DNA of 64,000 bases from Lepidodermella squamata (lineage: Eukaryota > Gastrotricha), in the NCBI GenBank assembly GCA_047495785.1, contig JBLDXI010000019.1, forward strand, positions 1,674,001-1,738,000. The letters are read 5' to 3'. The position numbers and the translations under genes are program-made. Each line of letters opens with the position of its first letter. The first letter of the stretch is position 1. The notes under the pieces are model-generated. The model was not told the origin of the DNA, searched no databases, and worked only from the letters and a program-made list of their open reading frames with translations. This document shows positions 45,796 to 57,339 of this stretch, piece after piece.

Positions 45796-46718
45796 TTCGT
45801 GAACGAGTGCTTCAAGTTCGATATTGACTTTTTCTATGATGCTGGGCATTCATATTGGCACTTTCTCCAATAATATTCACAATATAGTATTTACGGATTT
45901 TATTATTTTTTGTCAATTATTGCGTGATATATATCTGGCCGTTGGTTGCAACGAATATTGCGAAATTTTTTAAAATTTAGTACAGTGAATTTTTTAAATT
46001 ATTATACGACCTGTTGAAATGCTATAGCTGTTCAAATTACCGGTTTTACTTGCTAGTAAATGAGACAATTTACAAAATTCGTCATTATCGGTGTTTTCGG
46101 CCAATGATTTGGCCGCACTTTTCATTGGACGGAGGATTGGGGAAACATAAACCCCCTCCTCCTCCTCCCGGTCTCTCCCAGTTCGAGAGTTCCAGGCAAG
46201 AAACGATCTGGAAAAACCAAAGCTGGGGCCCTTTGGTCAGATACATTCGGCTCAACAAATCCAAACCCAGCTCCAGGAGAAAAGGTGAGACAGTGGAACC
46301 TTTCAGAAAGGTCAGGAAGCTTAAGATTCAGTTGTTAAAAAAAACAGAAATGAGCTTATTCGCAGCAAGTAAGATAAGACCAGATCGTTTTACTAACCAG
46401 GCGAAGCTTAACTACGAATAGTAAAACAGCGTAATTATTCAAGTACGAAATCCATCCCGTATTTTTCACGACCTCCTTTCCTTTTTCACATGAAATTTCC
46501 CTGCGGTTTTTGCACAAAAAGGGATTCGATAAGCGATTTCTTTTTACTTTTTTTCAGCTTTCGAGATGAGCGGTAATTAACTGTACGTGATATTAGTTTC
46601 AATTCATTATTTGAGTGTTGAAATGACACGATTTTAAATCAAAATACAAGCACAGAGCCTATTTATTGTCAACTAATTTTGTCTATATAATGTCTCGTGA
46701 TGTTTAATGTCTCCAATC
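45796..46718. other. Intergenic between channels and catalase
   Basis: No supported gene. An open frame at 46014-46421 (+) has a proline run and a basic C-terminal half, but no domain and no splice partner. The two flanking genes converge here. Confidence 0.4.
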
Positions 46719-48625
46719 TTATTCGCTGTTCAGCTTTGCCAGCACCTCAGCGATCCCCTTGCCAAGATCAGCATGGCATTTCGTAAATTCAGCAACAGTT
46801 CGCTCCTGAATAAATTTCTGCGCATCCTTCAAATGATTGCCAATATTTTCCACCAATCGTTTACGCTCCTCAGGCTTAAGGACCTTGACCCAAAACTCGC
46901 CAACCTGCGTGTAATTATCCTCATCAGCCGAGTCATAACGCGCAACATCGCCCGTTGTAGTGAATCGGTGCTCGGCGAAATGTTCTCCCAAGCCGTGTTT
47001 CGGCCCGGAAAATGAGTTCGGGAAGTAATTCGGCGCTCCGCCCTGATTTTCAAAGCAAGCCGGCCCGTCGCGTTGGAAATTTCGAACAGGGCATTTCGGC
47101 CTGTTGACAGGCAGTTGCTGGTAGTTGGTGCCAAGACGGTGGCGATGCGCGTCCGAGTACGAGTACAAACGGCCCTGAAGCATCTTGTCCGGGCTGGCCT
47201 CGATGCCCGGGACCATGTGGGCCGGGGTGAAGGCCAATTGTTCGACTTCGGCGAAGTAATTCTCCGGGTTCCGGTCGAGGACCAACTCGCCGACGGGGAT
47301 CAACGGGAACTGCGAGTGCGGCCAGACTTTGGTTAGGTCAAAGGGGTTCCACTTCAGCTTTGCGGCCTCGTCGAATGTCATTACTTGGATCTGGAACGAC
47401 CAAGACGGGCGGTTGCCTTTGGCGATGGCATTGTAAAGGTCGCGGATGGCGTAGTCGGCGTCCTGCCCAGCAAGCTGAGTAGCCCGGGCCGCGTCCAAGT
47501 TCTTGATACCTTGGCACGTCTAAATGCGAGAAAAAATTAATTAAAAATTGAGAGCATGAATTTTGGTATATTGCTATAATTTAGAATTTTATTTAAAAAA
47601 TTCAAAATTAAATTCAAATTAAATTTTTAAAATATAAAAAACTCTGAAATTGTTGAGTTCTCAAATTTTAGAGAATCAAAATTAGGAGTTCTTGAATTTT
47701 GAATTTTGAATTTTGAATTTTCAAATGCCCGATTTTCAACTTGAATTTAAAAAAATGTGGAGAATCGGATTTAGGGTTGATTGGTTTGCTACCTATGCAG
47801 AAAAATTACTTTGAGGTGAAATTTGCAGTAAAAAGCCTCGCCCTGAGCGTTGACCAGCTTGAAGGTATGCGATCCATAGCCATTCATGAAGCGATAGCCA
47901 TCAGGGATGCCGCGTTCTGAGAACAAAAACGACACCTGGTGAAGCGATTCCGGCCTCAGGGAGATGAAGTCCCAGAACATATCAGCGTCCTTCAAATGCG
48001 TGGCCGGGTTTCGCTTTTGAGTGTGCACAAAGCTCGGGAACAAAATCGGATCGCGGATAAAGAAGACCGGCTAAAAATTCGAAATATTAACTCTAAAAAT
48101 AGTAATTAATCGAAAAATTACCGTATTATTTCCGACAAGATCCCAATTGCCCTCTTCGGTGTAGAATTTGACCGCAAATCCTCGAGGATCCCTTACAGTA
48201 TCGGCCGAGCCGCTTTCGCCTCCAACAGTTGAGAATCGAACAGCGACCGGGGTTCGTTTCCCGATTCCTTCGAAGACCTTAGCCTTGGAGTACTGGCTAA
48301 TGTCGTGGGTGACCTCAAAATATCCGAAAGCACCGGCGCCTTTCGCGTGAACTACACGCTCGGGGATGCGTTCGCGTTGAAAGTGGGACATTTCATCCTG
48401 TAAAAATTAGGTAAATTTATTGAATAAAATAAGGCGAAATAGTCTTACAGTGAAAATGAAATCCTGAATAAGAATAGGTCCGTGAGGTCCGGCGGTGAGA
48501 CTAGCGGTTTTATTACCGATCGGGGCTCCGTTGGCGGTGGTCATGATTGGATGATCCGAGGCCTTATCGCTATGCGCCTCCTTATATTCCAGCAATTGAT
48601 TGGCTGCTTTATCGCGTTGAGCCAT
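46719..48625 (-). CDS. Catalase
   Basis: Four exons (48625-48449, 48397-48122, 48070-47810, 47519-46719), all splitting in phase 0, give 504 residues, a normal length for a clade III animal catalase. It decomposes hydrogen peroxide to water and oxygen with haem b. Visible active-site residues are the distal His in [20 protein letters not shown], the Asn in [14 protein letters not shown], and the proximal Tyr in [14 protein letters not shown]. The substrate-channel and NADPH-region motifs match the family ([22 protein letters not shown]). The C terminus is LAKLNSE, which is not a canonical SKL-type peroxisomal signal, so location is uncertain. Codon use is GC-richer than in neighbouring genes. 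Confidence 0.97.
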
Positions 48626-49123
48626 TTTAGAAATGTTGAATTCAAATATTTTCTAAAAAACCAGCAAGGATTCTAATATTTTTAGGTCTTGAATATTTTT
48701 GAGCAAGGAAAATTTATATGCACATGTATGCACATTTAATTTCTCCGGTAAAAACAGGGATAAAGGGTTGAAGATTCCCCCAGTGGGCGTAATTTCTAAA
48801 AATTAGTTCCCAATTTCTAACAAAATTCCGTAATTAAAAATGGTTGCGCAAATTATGGGACACGCTGCATATAGTTGTATAAATTACTAAAAAAAATTAA
48901 AAAAGATAGTGCGACTAGACCCAAGGCAAATTCGCGCTGGCTTATACAGCGAGTTTCACAATAATTACAAATAAATTTTGAATGTTATGCGCAAATGTGA
49001 TACACGATGCGCATTTCCTTAACGCCTAGTCGGAACTGCTCAAAATCAAAGCTAATGCATGTCAAAAAATATATACGTCAATATTTGCAGCTTCAATTAA
49101 GCAAAATCTTCGATGGCACGGAA
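48626..49123. other. Upstream flank of catalase
   Basis: AT-rich; presumably contains the catalase promoter. No motif is named. Confidence 0.35.
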
Positions 49124-49872
49124 TATAGAAACACTTTTCCTATGTACAAATGACCGTATGAATCGAGAGGTTCCGTGAAGACGAATACAGGAAATGATTC
49201 TGTAAAAAACTCTGCAAGTACAAACTCGGAGCTGCGCAGCTGAAAAGTGCAAGAAAAAGTGATCCTATAGACGCTATTTATATAGGAGAATACGATAATA
49301 AAAAAATCAGTCATGTGACGCAAGTATTTGTGGACGGACGCCGGACGCCGGGCTACCCCGATTTTTTGCCTGACCCACAAAACACGAATATTCAGAAATT
49401 CAGCCCGGCCTCTGCATCAAAACAATGAGAAATCGAACGAGATTTCGAGAAACTTTTCAGGCAAAAAATCGGGGTAGTCCTGTGTTCGTCAACATAAATA
49501 CGTCATATGAAATCAGTATTAAAAAAGGGGAAAACTTTTTTCATCCGACCAATGTCTTTTTTTTATCCGACAACCAAAAATGTGACCAAAACCTGCCGAT
49601 TTGCTTTTTCATATTTTCAAAAAATTACAGTAAAAAAGTGACTACTCGGATCGCCATAAATCTTTCACCGTAAAATTCTGCCGGTTCAGGGGCCAACACA
49701 GGGTGCATGAAAAAGGTATGTCCCTACGGAAAAATCGACCTCGGAAAAATAGAGAAAATCAATATTTTCATGTCGGATGAGTTTAGTCACATTTTTGGTT
49801 GTCGGATGAAATAAGGCATTGGTCGGATAAAAAAGTCACCATTTCGATATTCTATATATAAGTGTTTCTATA
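49124..49872. mobile_element. Nested inverted-repeat (foldback/MITE-like) element
   Basis: Outer ends share GAATATAGAAACACTT in opposite orientations (49130-49145 and ~49855-49870). Inside are two further palindromes. A perfect 21-base arm at 49353-49373 (CTACCCCGATTTTTTGCC...) is repeated inverted at 49457-49477. Another pair, containing ATCCGACAACCAAAAATGTGA, lies at 49540-49600 and 49770-49850. No coding capacity is seen. Confidence 0.6.
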
Positions 49873-50743
49873 TTCTTGAGAATTTTTATCAATAATTTTG
49901 AGCATGAATTCTTGTATTCTTGAAATTGCCAGAATTAAGAATTTTCCCAATTTTAAATACAATTTTGAAAATTAAAGAGCCGAATCTGTACAACTGTATC
50001 GTTTTTTAGCCCCACTTAGGAGAAATGTTTTCATATGGATGAGTCGAGAAATTGCAGGGAATTAAGCAAAGAAGTAACTAATAGGTACGATTAGCCTTCA
50101 AAATGAACCTTAAATATAAAATTTCGCCTCGGGCAGAAATAGACCATTTTCAGATAAAATTGAACCTACTGAAAGCAGTTGAGACACTACTATGAATTTA
50201 TTGTGCCTAGCTTTTATATACTTGATATACGCTTTTTATCGCATCTGTTTATTCGCGTGCGGTTTTTTTTTCGGACACGCCAGAAAGCGGTCAAATTACG
50301 TGTGTGCGTATTTTTTGTTCACGCTAAATAAATACGTGTGGCTGATGTATAGCTCAATAGTAAAAGCAAAAAATAATATTATTATACAATACGCAAAGGT
50401 GCTTTCATGTCACGTGGTATCATTTTTTTATACTTTTTTTTGAAGGTTTCAACGTTCATGAAGCTTTGTTATACTTTCAAAACGCCTGCTCCAATTTCAA
50501 TACAAGAGGCTTGGGGACAATGGAACTCCAGTGAGCGATTAAGGCATGAGAGTTCCCAATTCCCAAGCTTAGCTTAAGCAAAATAGAAACATCCAAAATT
50601 ACCTGCATCTGATTATTCGTTAACAGCCTAAAATACTTTGTTCCGCGGCAGGTGAATGAAAATTCGATAGTGAAATTCCCCGCAAAATATCATCCATAAT
50701 TTATTAACAAAAATGTGTTTCGAGCAATGAAACTATTTCAGCG
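49873..50743. other. Intergenic
   Basis: AT-rich; no gene or repeat can be supported. Confidence 0.35.
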
Positions 50744-51124
50744 CTAGGCTACTTGTGACAGGTACCAACCGCCGGCGACGAGATCAACAATAAAAGCCGT
50801 TGCTAGAACAGACAAGCCTTGGGTTATTCCTACAGCATTCAAAAAAGCCACTAATACCCAGGAACAAATCAGTATCAACAGATCAATTGTTAACGGAAGT
50901 AGCACTTGTCCTAGGTAAGAAATCGCAATGGCTGAAAATAGCATAATATCGATAATGACGAGCACCGGCATGAAGAAGATGGCGAACAGCCGTTTGAATG
51001 TCTCCGCTGCGTCGGGTCTGCCGTGGCCGACTGGAGGTTCGGTCAGCCATTGTTGAGTTATCGGTTTCCAGCGTATTTCCTCTCGCTTTGAGAGGGCGAA
51101 AATTCCAACAATAAAACACGCCAT
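50744..51124 (-). CDS. Small predicted multi-pass membrane protein A
   Basis: Single exon, 126 residues, family unknown. The start at 51124 (MACFIVGIFAL) is preferred over an ATG nine codons up because TTTTTAG|GAGA directly before it looks like a splice acceptor. About four hydrophobic segments are visible: the N terminus, FAIFFMPVLVIIDIMLF, LPLTIDLLILICSWVLV and LSVLATAFIVDLVAG. The first and second are separated by a hydrophilic stretch with REEIRWKPITQQW. It shares its size, start and layout with the protein at 51978-52373, suggesting a diverged pair. Confidence 0.55.
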   Translation of the reverse strand: MACFIVGIFALSKREEIRWKPITQQWLTEPPVGHGRPDAAETFKRLFAIFFMPVLVIIDIMLFSAIAISYLGQVLLPLTIDLLILICSWVLVAFLNAVGITQGLSVLATAFIVDLVAGGWYLSQVA

Positions 51125-51977
51125 TCTCCTAAAAATCAGAGAATGAATCATTTAACTTTGCGGCATTGCTCGTTAAATATTGATATGCGAAATTCAATTT
51201 TAGGAAATTAATCGAATGAGAAATTATGGCATTCAGTTTTTGTATCTTGAAACTCACAGTTGGGACAGAGTTATTTCCATTAACATGCTATGGTATCAAA
51301 TCATGATATGCGGCTTATCAAGAGTCGTAAATTAGCTTCAGAGAGCTGATAACGAAGTCTGGTGCAAAACACGCGTGTTGGCCAATTCGTACCACCTTAT
51401 GGGCAGCATGGTTTAGACATGCCAAATATGGATATTGCAGTCTCGGGAAATTAACACTTCAGGTTTCATTGCATTGAGCCTCGTGAATAAGGGAGAAATG
51501 AGATGAGAAAGTTCAAAATGAGGTTCAAAATAAAAACCCATAGCTCAAGACCCAAAATCCAAAATGGTCCAAGATGGTCCAAAAGTTGAAAAACTTGAGA
51601 ACTCCAGCCTTTTCCGGACTGATAAATGAAACGGAATTCAGAAGAAAAATTTCCGAACCATTTACTATTTACATTATCGAGCTTTTCCGGAGTACCTCTT
51701 CTTTAAATTCTCTTTGAATTAATTACAGTGATAGGAACTCTCCGTTAGTTCAATCACCAGACTGAAATATAAATAAAAAATTCATCATAGCACAAATTCA
51801 TCTGCTTGTTGCCATTTCAATTTCTCCAATTCCGAACCTCGAATCTTTGAACCTTCCGACAGCATCAGAAAAATTCACGCAAATTCTGAGAATTTTCGGG
51901 ATGGCTTGTCCACAAACTCATTCAAATGCGGATAACTTTCAAAAAAATACTGATTATCTTTTTATTCCTTAAGATGA
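51125..51977. other. Intergenic between the two small membrane protein genes
   Basis: No feature is seen apart from the probable acceptor at 51129-51134 (- strand), which could mark a 5' UTR exon or a trans-splice site. Confidence 0.35.
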
Positions 51978-52373
51978 TTAATGAGAATCATTGAGGTACT
52001 GTTGCTGGCCTTGGTAAATGAAATAAGAAATAGCCGTCATTGAGTCAATAAGAAGACCAGCTGTTGACGCGGAAAGCTGCCTGAGGTCTGTTAGGCTCTC
52101 TGACTTCACTGCCAAGTTGAATATAACATGCCCGACCGAGTAGGCTAGGTAATCGATTGACAAAGGCCCAATGCCGTGAACTATGAGCATCACCGCAACA
52201 GCAAATATATCGCAAATTAGAGCAATCAGCATCGCGAACGGTGCAAATAATGGCGTTAGAGCACTTCCAACTAAATTTCTCGTTTTTTCCACTGCGGTAA
52301 ATGTCATTGGTTTGATGCTGGCTACGTCCAAGTCGTAGAGCCGCTTGGCAATGCTGATCAGCAAGCAAGCCAT
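51978..52373 (-). CDS. Small predicted multi-pass membrane protein B
   Basis: Single exon, 131 residues, family unknown. It begins MACLLISIAKRL and has hydrophobic segments around FAPFAMLIALICDIFAVAVM, IGPLSIDYLAYSVGHVIF and AGLLIDSMTAISYFIY. Start, length and order of hydrophobic and hydrophilic stretches match the neighbour at 50744-51124, but residue identity is low. Support rests on open frame, composition and the pairing. Confidence 0.5.
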   Translation of the reverse strand: MACLLISIAKRLYDLDVASIKPMTFTAVEKTRNLVGSALTPLFAPFAMLIALICDIFAVAVMLIVHGIGPLSIDYLAYSVGHVIFNLAVKSESLTDLRQLSASTAGLLIDSMTAISYFIYQGQQQYLNDSH

Positions 52374-52874
52374 GTTAACAATTCACAGCTACGAAATAAT
52401 CTCAGAAATGTTAAAAATTAGTATTGCTGTTCATTGAGGAAAGTTTGAATACGTGGTGATAAAAGACAACCTCTTTTGAGAATCCGGGAGCGATAAATAT
52501 GTTCTTTCCCCTTTTTGCACTAGTATTAGAGCCTCTTGGCATGATAAAAGCATGAAAAAGCGTATGGTGGTGTGACTGCGTGGTCAAATCATGCTGTGAA
52601 ACTTTTGATATGCACATGCGCCTATACAAGTATTGTCGCATTTATTGCAATAATTACAATAATTAAAATTTCATCAAAAAAAACTAATTTTCATCATTAA
52701 TTTTCAAAAATTTCATCAACAAATAATTAGTAATACACTTTCTCCCTATTAAAGTCAAATAAAATAAGTACACGAAAATAGTGAAAAAAATTATTAGAGG
52801 CGATAATGGCCAGTAACATTATTCCTATTCTCAAGGAAGTTACCGGATCATTGGGGTTTCCTGCGCAAATTTTA
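52374..52874. other. Intergenic
   Basis: AT-rich spacer; no feature supported. Confidence 0.35.
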
Positions 52875-53150
52875 AATGGGTTTAAATGCAGTTAACGGAA
52901 CCATATTTTAGAATTCGCCTGAAATCGCCTTTCGGATATTTCTTGCGGGTCAAGATTGGCCACAATAATAATTGTAATAAAATCACCAGGAAATTCAGCG
53001 CAGCATTCTCTAAAGTAAGACAGAGTTTTCAATTAAGAATCTATGCTTCGCCTAAAATTCGTAAAAGTATTCAAAAATGACTTTTGGCATATTTCGACCA
53101 AGGTTCCGCAATACGCAAATTCGGTTCCGATACAGCAAATTTTGTTCCGC
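52875..53150 (+). repeat. GGTTCCGC-ended MITE, copy 1
   Basis: It aligns over ~230 bp with 58544-58819. Shared blocks include TTTCGGATATTTCTTGCGGG, CTATGCTTCGCCTAAAATTC and TGACTTTTGGCATA. Ends carry GGAACC and GGTTCCG words in inverted orientation. Non-coding. Confidence 0.7.
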
Positions 53151-53791
53151 TAAACAATGTTCTGATTTTATATGTGTTTGGGGAACTTGCGGAAGAAGGA
53201 TCGGAGAATTAAATCCAGAAAGCTAAATTAAAAAAGACCTCAATAGATCGCCGCTGTGTTTGAAGAACTGAGACCATTTTGATTGTTTTAATAACGACGG
53301 AAAACACGGAATATGCTAATTCAGCCTTTAATATATTGACTGCAGAAAATTCCAATAAATGAAATTTCAAGTCGTTTTAGTCTCTAGAAAAAGAGCATCC
53401 CGCCCTAAATTCTGCTACTTTTTGGGTTTTTCTCCTATTCAACCAGGTAAAATGTTAAAAAATATTCGGCAAATACCGAGTCATAGAGGAGTTATCGGGA
53501 TATCGTATGCCGGTTTCCGCAAGTTCCGAGTTTTCCAGTACTTGCGATTTCGACTTTTTTCTATCCTATAAGATCGGCAATGACGCTCTTAACATTATAG
53601 GACACTGATGAAGTAAAAATTCAATATTTTTCGGGAAATCAGTGCTGCCAGACAAAAATTTGTTGAGTGTTTTCGAAATAAAAGATAATTAAATTTAAAA
53701 GAAATTTTTTATTGCTATTTTAAATAATATCATCAACTCTAAAATTGAGACAATTTTTCAAATTTTCAGAGATAAAAGAAGTAAAAAGAAA
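53151..53791. other. Intergenic
   Basis: No gene supported; AT-rich 3' flank of the ankyrin gene. Confidence 0.35.
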
Positions 53792-54232
53792 TCAGCAGTC
53801 CTTGATCGTTAAAAATTCCCGTGCCAGGTCGTTGGCCGTCATTTTATCGCTATTCTGAAGGCTAACATTGGCGCCCATCGACTGCAGCAGATCACACAAA
53901 TCGATATTGCCACGTGACGCCGCCGACATCAAAGCGCTCCAATTATTGACGTCCTGAGCGTTAACATCAGCGCCATTTTCTGCCAACAGCCGAACAACAT
54001 CGATATGACCGTTTCGGGCCGCTAAAATCAGAGCTGTTTCGCCATTCGCATTTCGAGCGTCGATAAGGCCGGGCTCGACTCGAGTCTGACAATTGGGCGA
54101 TTTTAGGCTGACAAGCTCTCGAATGCAGACTTCAATGTCGCCAGACAATGCGGCTCTCATCAACGGTGTCATCCCGGCTGGTTCTGGCTTCAATTTTCCA
54201 GGGCTTGATTTTTCGTCTTTCCCCTGATCCAT
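53792..54232 (-). CDS. Small ankyrin-repeat-only protein
   Basis: Single exon, 146 residues. There is no signal peptide; the N terminus is charged and Lys/Pro rich (MDQGKDEKSSPGKLKPEPAG). Four ankyrin repeats follow, e.g. GMTPLMRAALSGDIEVCI, GETALILAARNGHIDVVRLL and NWSALMSAASRGNIDLCDLL. Repeats 2 and 3 fit the consensus well. The protein should be cytosolic or nuclear and act as a binding adaptor; the partner is unknown. It contrasts with the two secreted ankyrin proteins in this window. Confidence 0.85.
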   Translation of the reverse strand: MDQGKDEKSSPGKLKPEPAGMTPLMRAALSGDIEVCIRELVSLKSPNCQTRVEPGLIDARNANGETALILAARNGHIDVVRLLAENGADVNAQDVNNWSALMSAASRGNIDLCDLLQSMGANVSLQNSDKMTANDLAREFLTIKDC

Positions 54233-56171
54233 AAATTGTGTTTTGAAAAAAATCGTGTAATAGTACTCCAGAGTTCTCTTATTCCGATTACGTGGGTATA
54301 CGCATACATTTTGGTTCGGTTTATTTTCATTTTTATGGCGCGCATCGCCAGGCCGGGGCTATCATCACGCAGCTGAAATAGCCGTATTTATGTGGGGTTT
54401 TTTTCATGTTCCGGCTATGGTAATCAATGGTTTATGTGTTTTCGATTTGTTTTTGATGGTACGGAGTAGCCGCTCCGGATCAAAGCCTTTCGAGAGCTAT
54501 CGCTCAACAGATCTCACTAACTATGTAGGTATAATGATAATGGACAGAATATTTTGAGTTTCGGTTATTAGGAGAAAATGCCGAACTTCTTTCAGAAATG
54601 AATCATCTCGTAAGAATCTTGATCCCTGAAATCGATTGAACTCTCGTAAAATGAGAACATGCAGATGTTGAAAAATTAGCATGCCGAAAGATAAGGAGTT
54701 CAGCAATTGATCGAAGTCAGAGATAAAGGCTTTCACGAAGAAAATCGAAATTTTTCATTTTTCGAATTGGAAAACGTATTAAGGAGGATACTCCATGGTA
54801 AAACAATATAGTGATATACCGAAAGCAAGAAATTCATCAGGATAGCGAATTTCCTAGCTGAGACCCAATCATTTCAGAACTTTGCAAATTTCATTATCGA
54901 GTTGTCCATTTTTTACCATTTTTTATTATAAGCGGGGTCCAAATTACGATATATTGGGAAATTTGAGCTAATTTCTCTTCGCTTTAAACGTAACGTTAAA
55001 TCGGTGAACTAATTCGGGAAAACAAAGTCGATACTCTCATTCTATACAAGAGTCAAGGGATTTTTTAGATATTTTTCCAGAATTTTAGAAAGTCAACCGC
55101 AGTTAGGCTATTACGTAGAAAACAAGCTATCAAACTTGTATCTGTGAAAACGGGGTGTCTGGGTGACTAAAAAATTAGCCATGAATCAAGGTAAAATCGT
55201 CCGGACTTGCGGAAAGCGGCATTCGATACCCTAAGAACTCATCTTTAATTCTGCTTTTGTCGAATATTTTATAAAATTCACCTGGCTGGCAACGTATGAA
55301 AAACCTGAAAAGCGGCCGAAATTAGGGCGGGGTGCTCTATCAATTTAATGAGGAGTTTTAAGAATCTCAAGAATTTCAAGCATTCTTTTGCTATTGGAAC
55401 TCCTCAATTTCTTGGAATTCCTCATTGAATTGATGCGCATCGAATTCGACTTCTGCAGAATTTTTGGCCACCCTGTATAATGCGTGTATAAACTTGCAAA
55501 AAAGGCTTCGTATTTTTAATATTTTTAATAATGACTCTTATCTATGATTTAGAACCTTTTCTTCGAGCGAGGTTCTATAGCTAAATAATTGGTTCCAAAT
55601 AAACATTAGATTTGTATTCGTCGTTGTATTTTATTTCACAATTCTATATGATCATTAGTCATCAAAAAATGAAAAATGGCTGATATTAACGATGCTGCTA
55701 GATTTCAAGGGCGCAACCCGGCCGAGTTCAATTGTTTTTTTTCTCGTAATTTCTATCAAAAGCTACTTAACGTTAAATTAACGCCACCTTACGTGTTAAG
55801 GTAAATTCATTATTCGCGCCCGAGTATGGCTATATCACGTTTTTTTCGCCGCATTAACACACACACACACACAGGCGCCGTTGCTGGCTTTCTGCGGCGA
55901 GAAAAAAACGCTACAATACAAAGAGTTACAGACTTCTGACCGAACAAGCTGGTGGCTTTGAAGTGGTCATTTTTTTCTCATGATGATGATAATAAAATAT
56001 ATTATAACAAAAGTCAGAATATTTCTCGCATCATTTTTTGCGCCGTTGTTGTTGGTGGCGGCCGCGATCTTAAGTACGGCGGCGCGTAGGCTGAATAAAA
56101 AGCGTACATAGCCGGCGCCTTTCTTCATTCGAACTTTTTTGCCTCTCATCGTCAAATTTGTGTCCACCGTC
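54233..56171. other. Intergenic with MITE copy and microsatellite
   Basis: Bases 55175-55345 match 60580-60745 (ATCAAGGTAAAATCGTCCGG, CACCTGGCTGG, GCGGCCGAAATTAGGG). An (AC)n run lies at 55857-55875. No gene is supported. Confidence 0.5.
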
Positions 56172-56578
56172 ATGGCTGTTCTTCGCCTCATCGTCATCGC
56201 CGTTGTCCTCGGCGTTGCCATCGCCCAAGACCCGCCACTTCCCGACGTCGATGTTGGATGGTGGTTCCAAGTACGCTGAATTCCTTACCTTATTCCTTAC
56301 CATTCCTTACCCTAGTTTTTCCGATTTTTTAAATAATTTTGTCGTAATTTTTATAATTTTAGCCCGCTCCAGCATTGAACCCGTTCGTCCCTGGCTGCAA
56401 CCCTCTGCCAGTCCTCGCTAATGGAGTCTACAGCTGGGGCGCCTGGGGCCACACTGGAGCCCGCACCATCGTCTGCAACAAGGGTTACCAACTCGACGGC
56501 GCCGATACCGTTGTTTGCCAGCCCGACGGCTCGTGGACCACCCCTGGCCAGTGCCGCGCCAAGGCCAACGTCTACTAA
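56172..56578 (+). CDS. Small secreted single-CCP (sushi) protein
   Basis: Two exons (56172-56270, 56363-56578), joined in phase 0, give 104 residues. The signal peptide is LRLIVIAVVLGVAIAQ. A short Pro/Trp linker precedes one CCP module with four Cys in the family order: GCNPLPVLANGVYSWG, TIVCNKGYQL, TVVCQPDGSW, PGQC. No membrane segment. Codon use is strongly biased to C-ending codons, unlike its neighbours, which suggests high expression. AATAAA lies at ~56690. Probable secreted binding protein. Confidence 0.88.
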
Positions 56579-57339
56579 ACATCAACTCATGACTCTTTGT
56601 TATTGCTGTATAGCTCAGTGATATCCACCATCAACCGTCATCACTGCCAACAACACTGCCAAATTTCAAGTTCCAACATCGAAACTGAATAAAAAATTGA
56701 ATATTTTCGAGACAGCCTTCGTATGTTCAGTTATCTTGTTGATCAGCTCGACAAGTTAGGAGGTCAATACGAGAGTAAATTAGAATACCGCCGCCTCACA
56801 CCTCGATATAAGAATGGCAGAAATGTAGAATTTGTTCAATTTTTTAATTGAAATTGAAATATGCACCTAAATTTTAGCAGCATGCAGCATGGATTTTGCT
56901 ATCTCTGGTGATTTCATTCAGAATTAGATACTGTTTGAAACCTCTTTTACTTATTCAAAAAATTTCAAGCTTCAAGGCAAGCGATAACTAATTCTACCCA
57001 AGAAATAAATTCATGAGGATTTTGATAAAGCCGTGAATATGCAAATGAGGCATTTAAAATAATCCATATACCTTCAACTATTTTATAGAATGAAGGTAAA
57101 ATAATGTAAAAATTACAGAAATTTTCACAGCCATCCGAAATCGGCGCTACCTTCAAGTTCTGATAAGTTCTAATTTTCATACTTTTTTTCTGATTTTCTG
57201 TACCTGAAAAACAAGATTTTCTGATTTTGTCCAAAATAAGAGCACTCACAAAAAAAACAAAGGAAAATTTATTTATTTTGCACCTCAAATTCGAATAGGT
57301 ATGAAACTTGAAAGATCACAACTTTATCAACATCCTCAA
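56579..57339. other. Intergenic
   Basis: It holds the 3' flank of the CCP gene and of the DXO-family gene; no other feature. Confidence 0.35.

Noticed and set aside
46014-46421. 135-codon + strand gene
   Set aside because: Composition is partly protein-like, but there is no domain, no splice partner and no paralog.
56070-56303. - strand frames over the CCP gene
   Set aside because: Antisense shadows of the strongly biased CCP coding sequence and its promoter.
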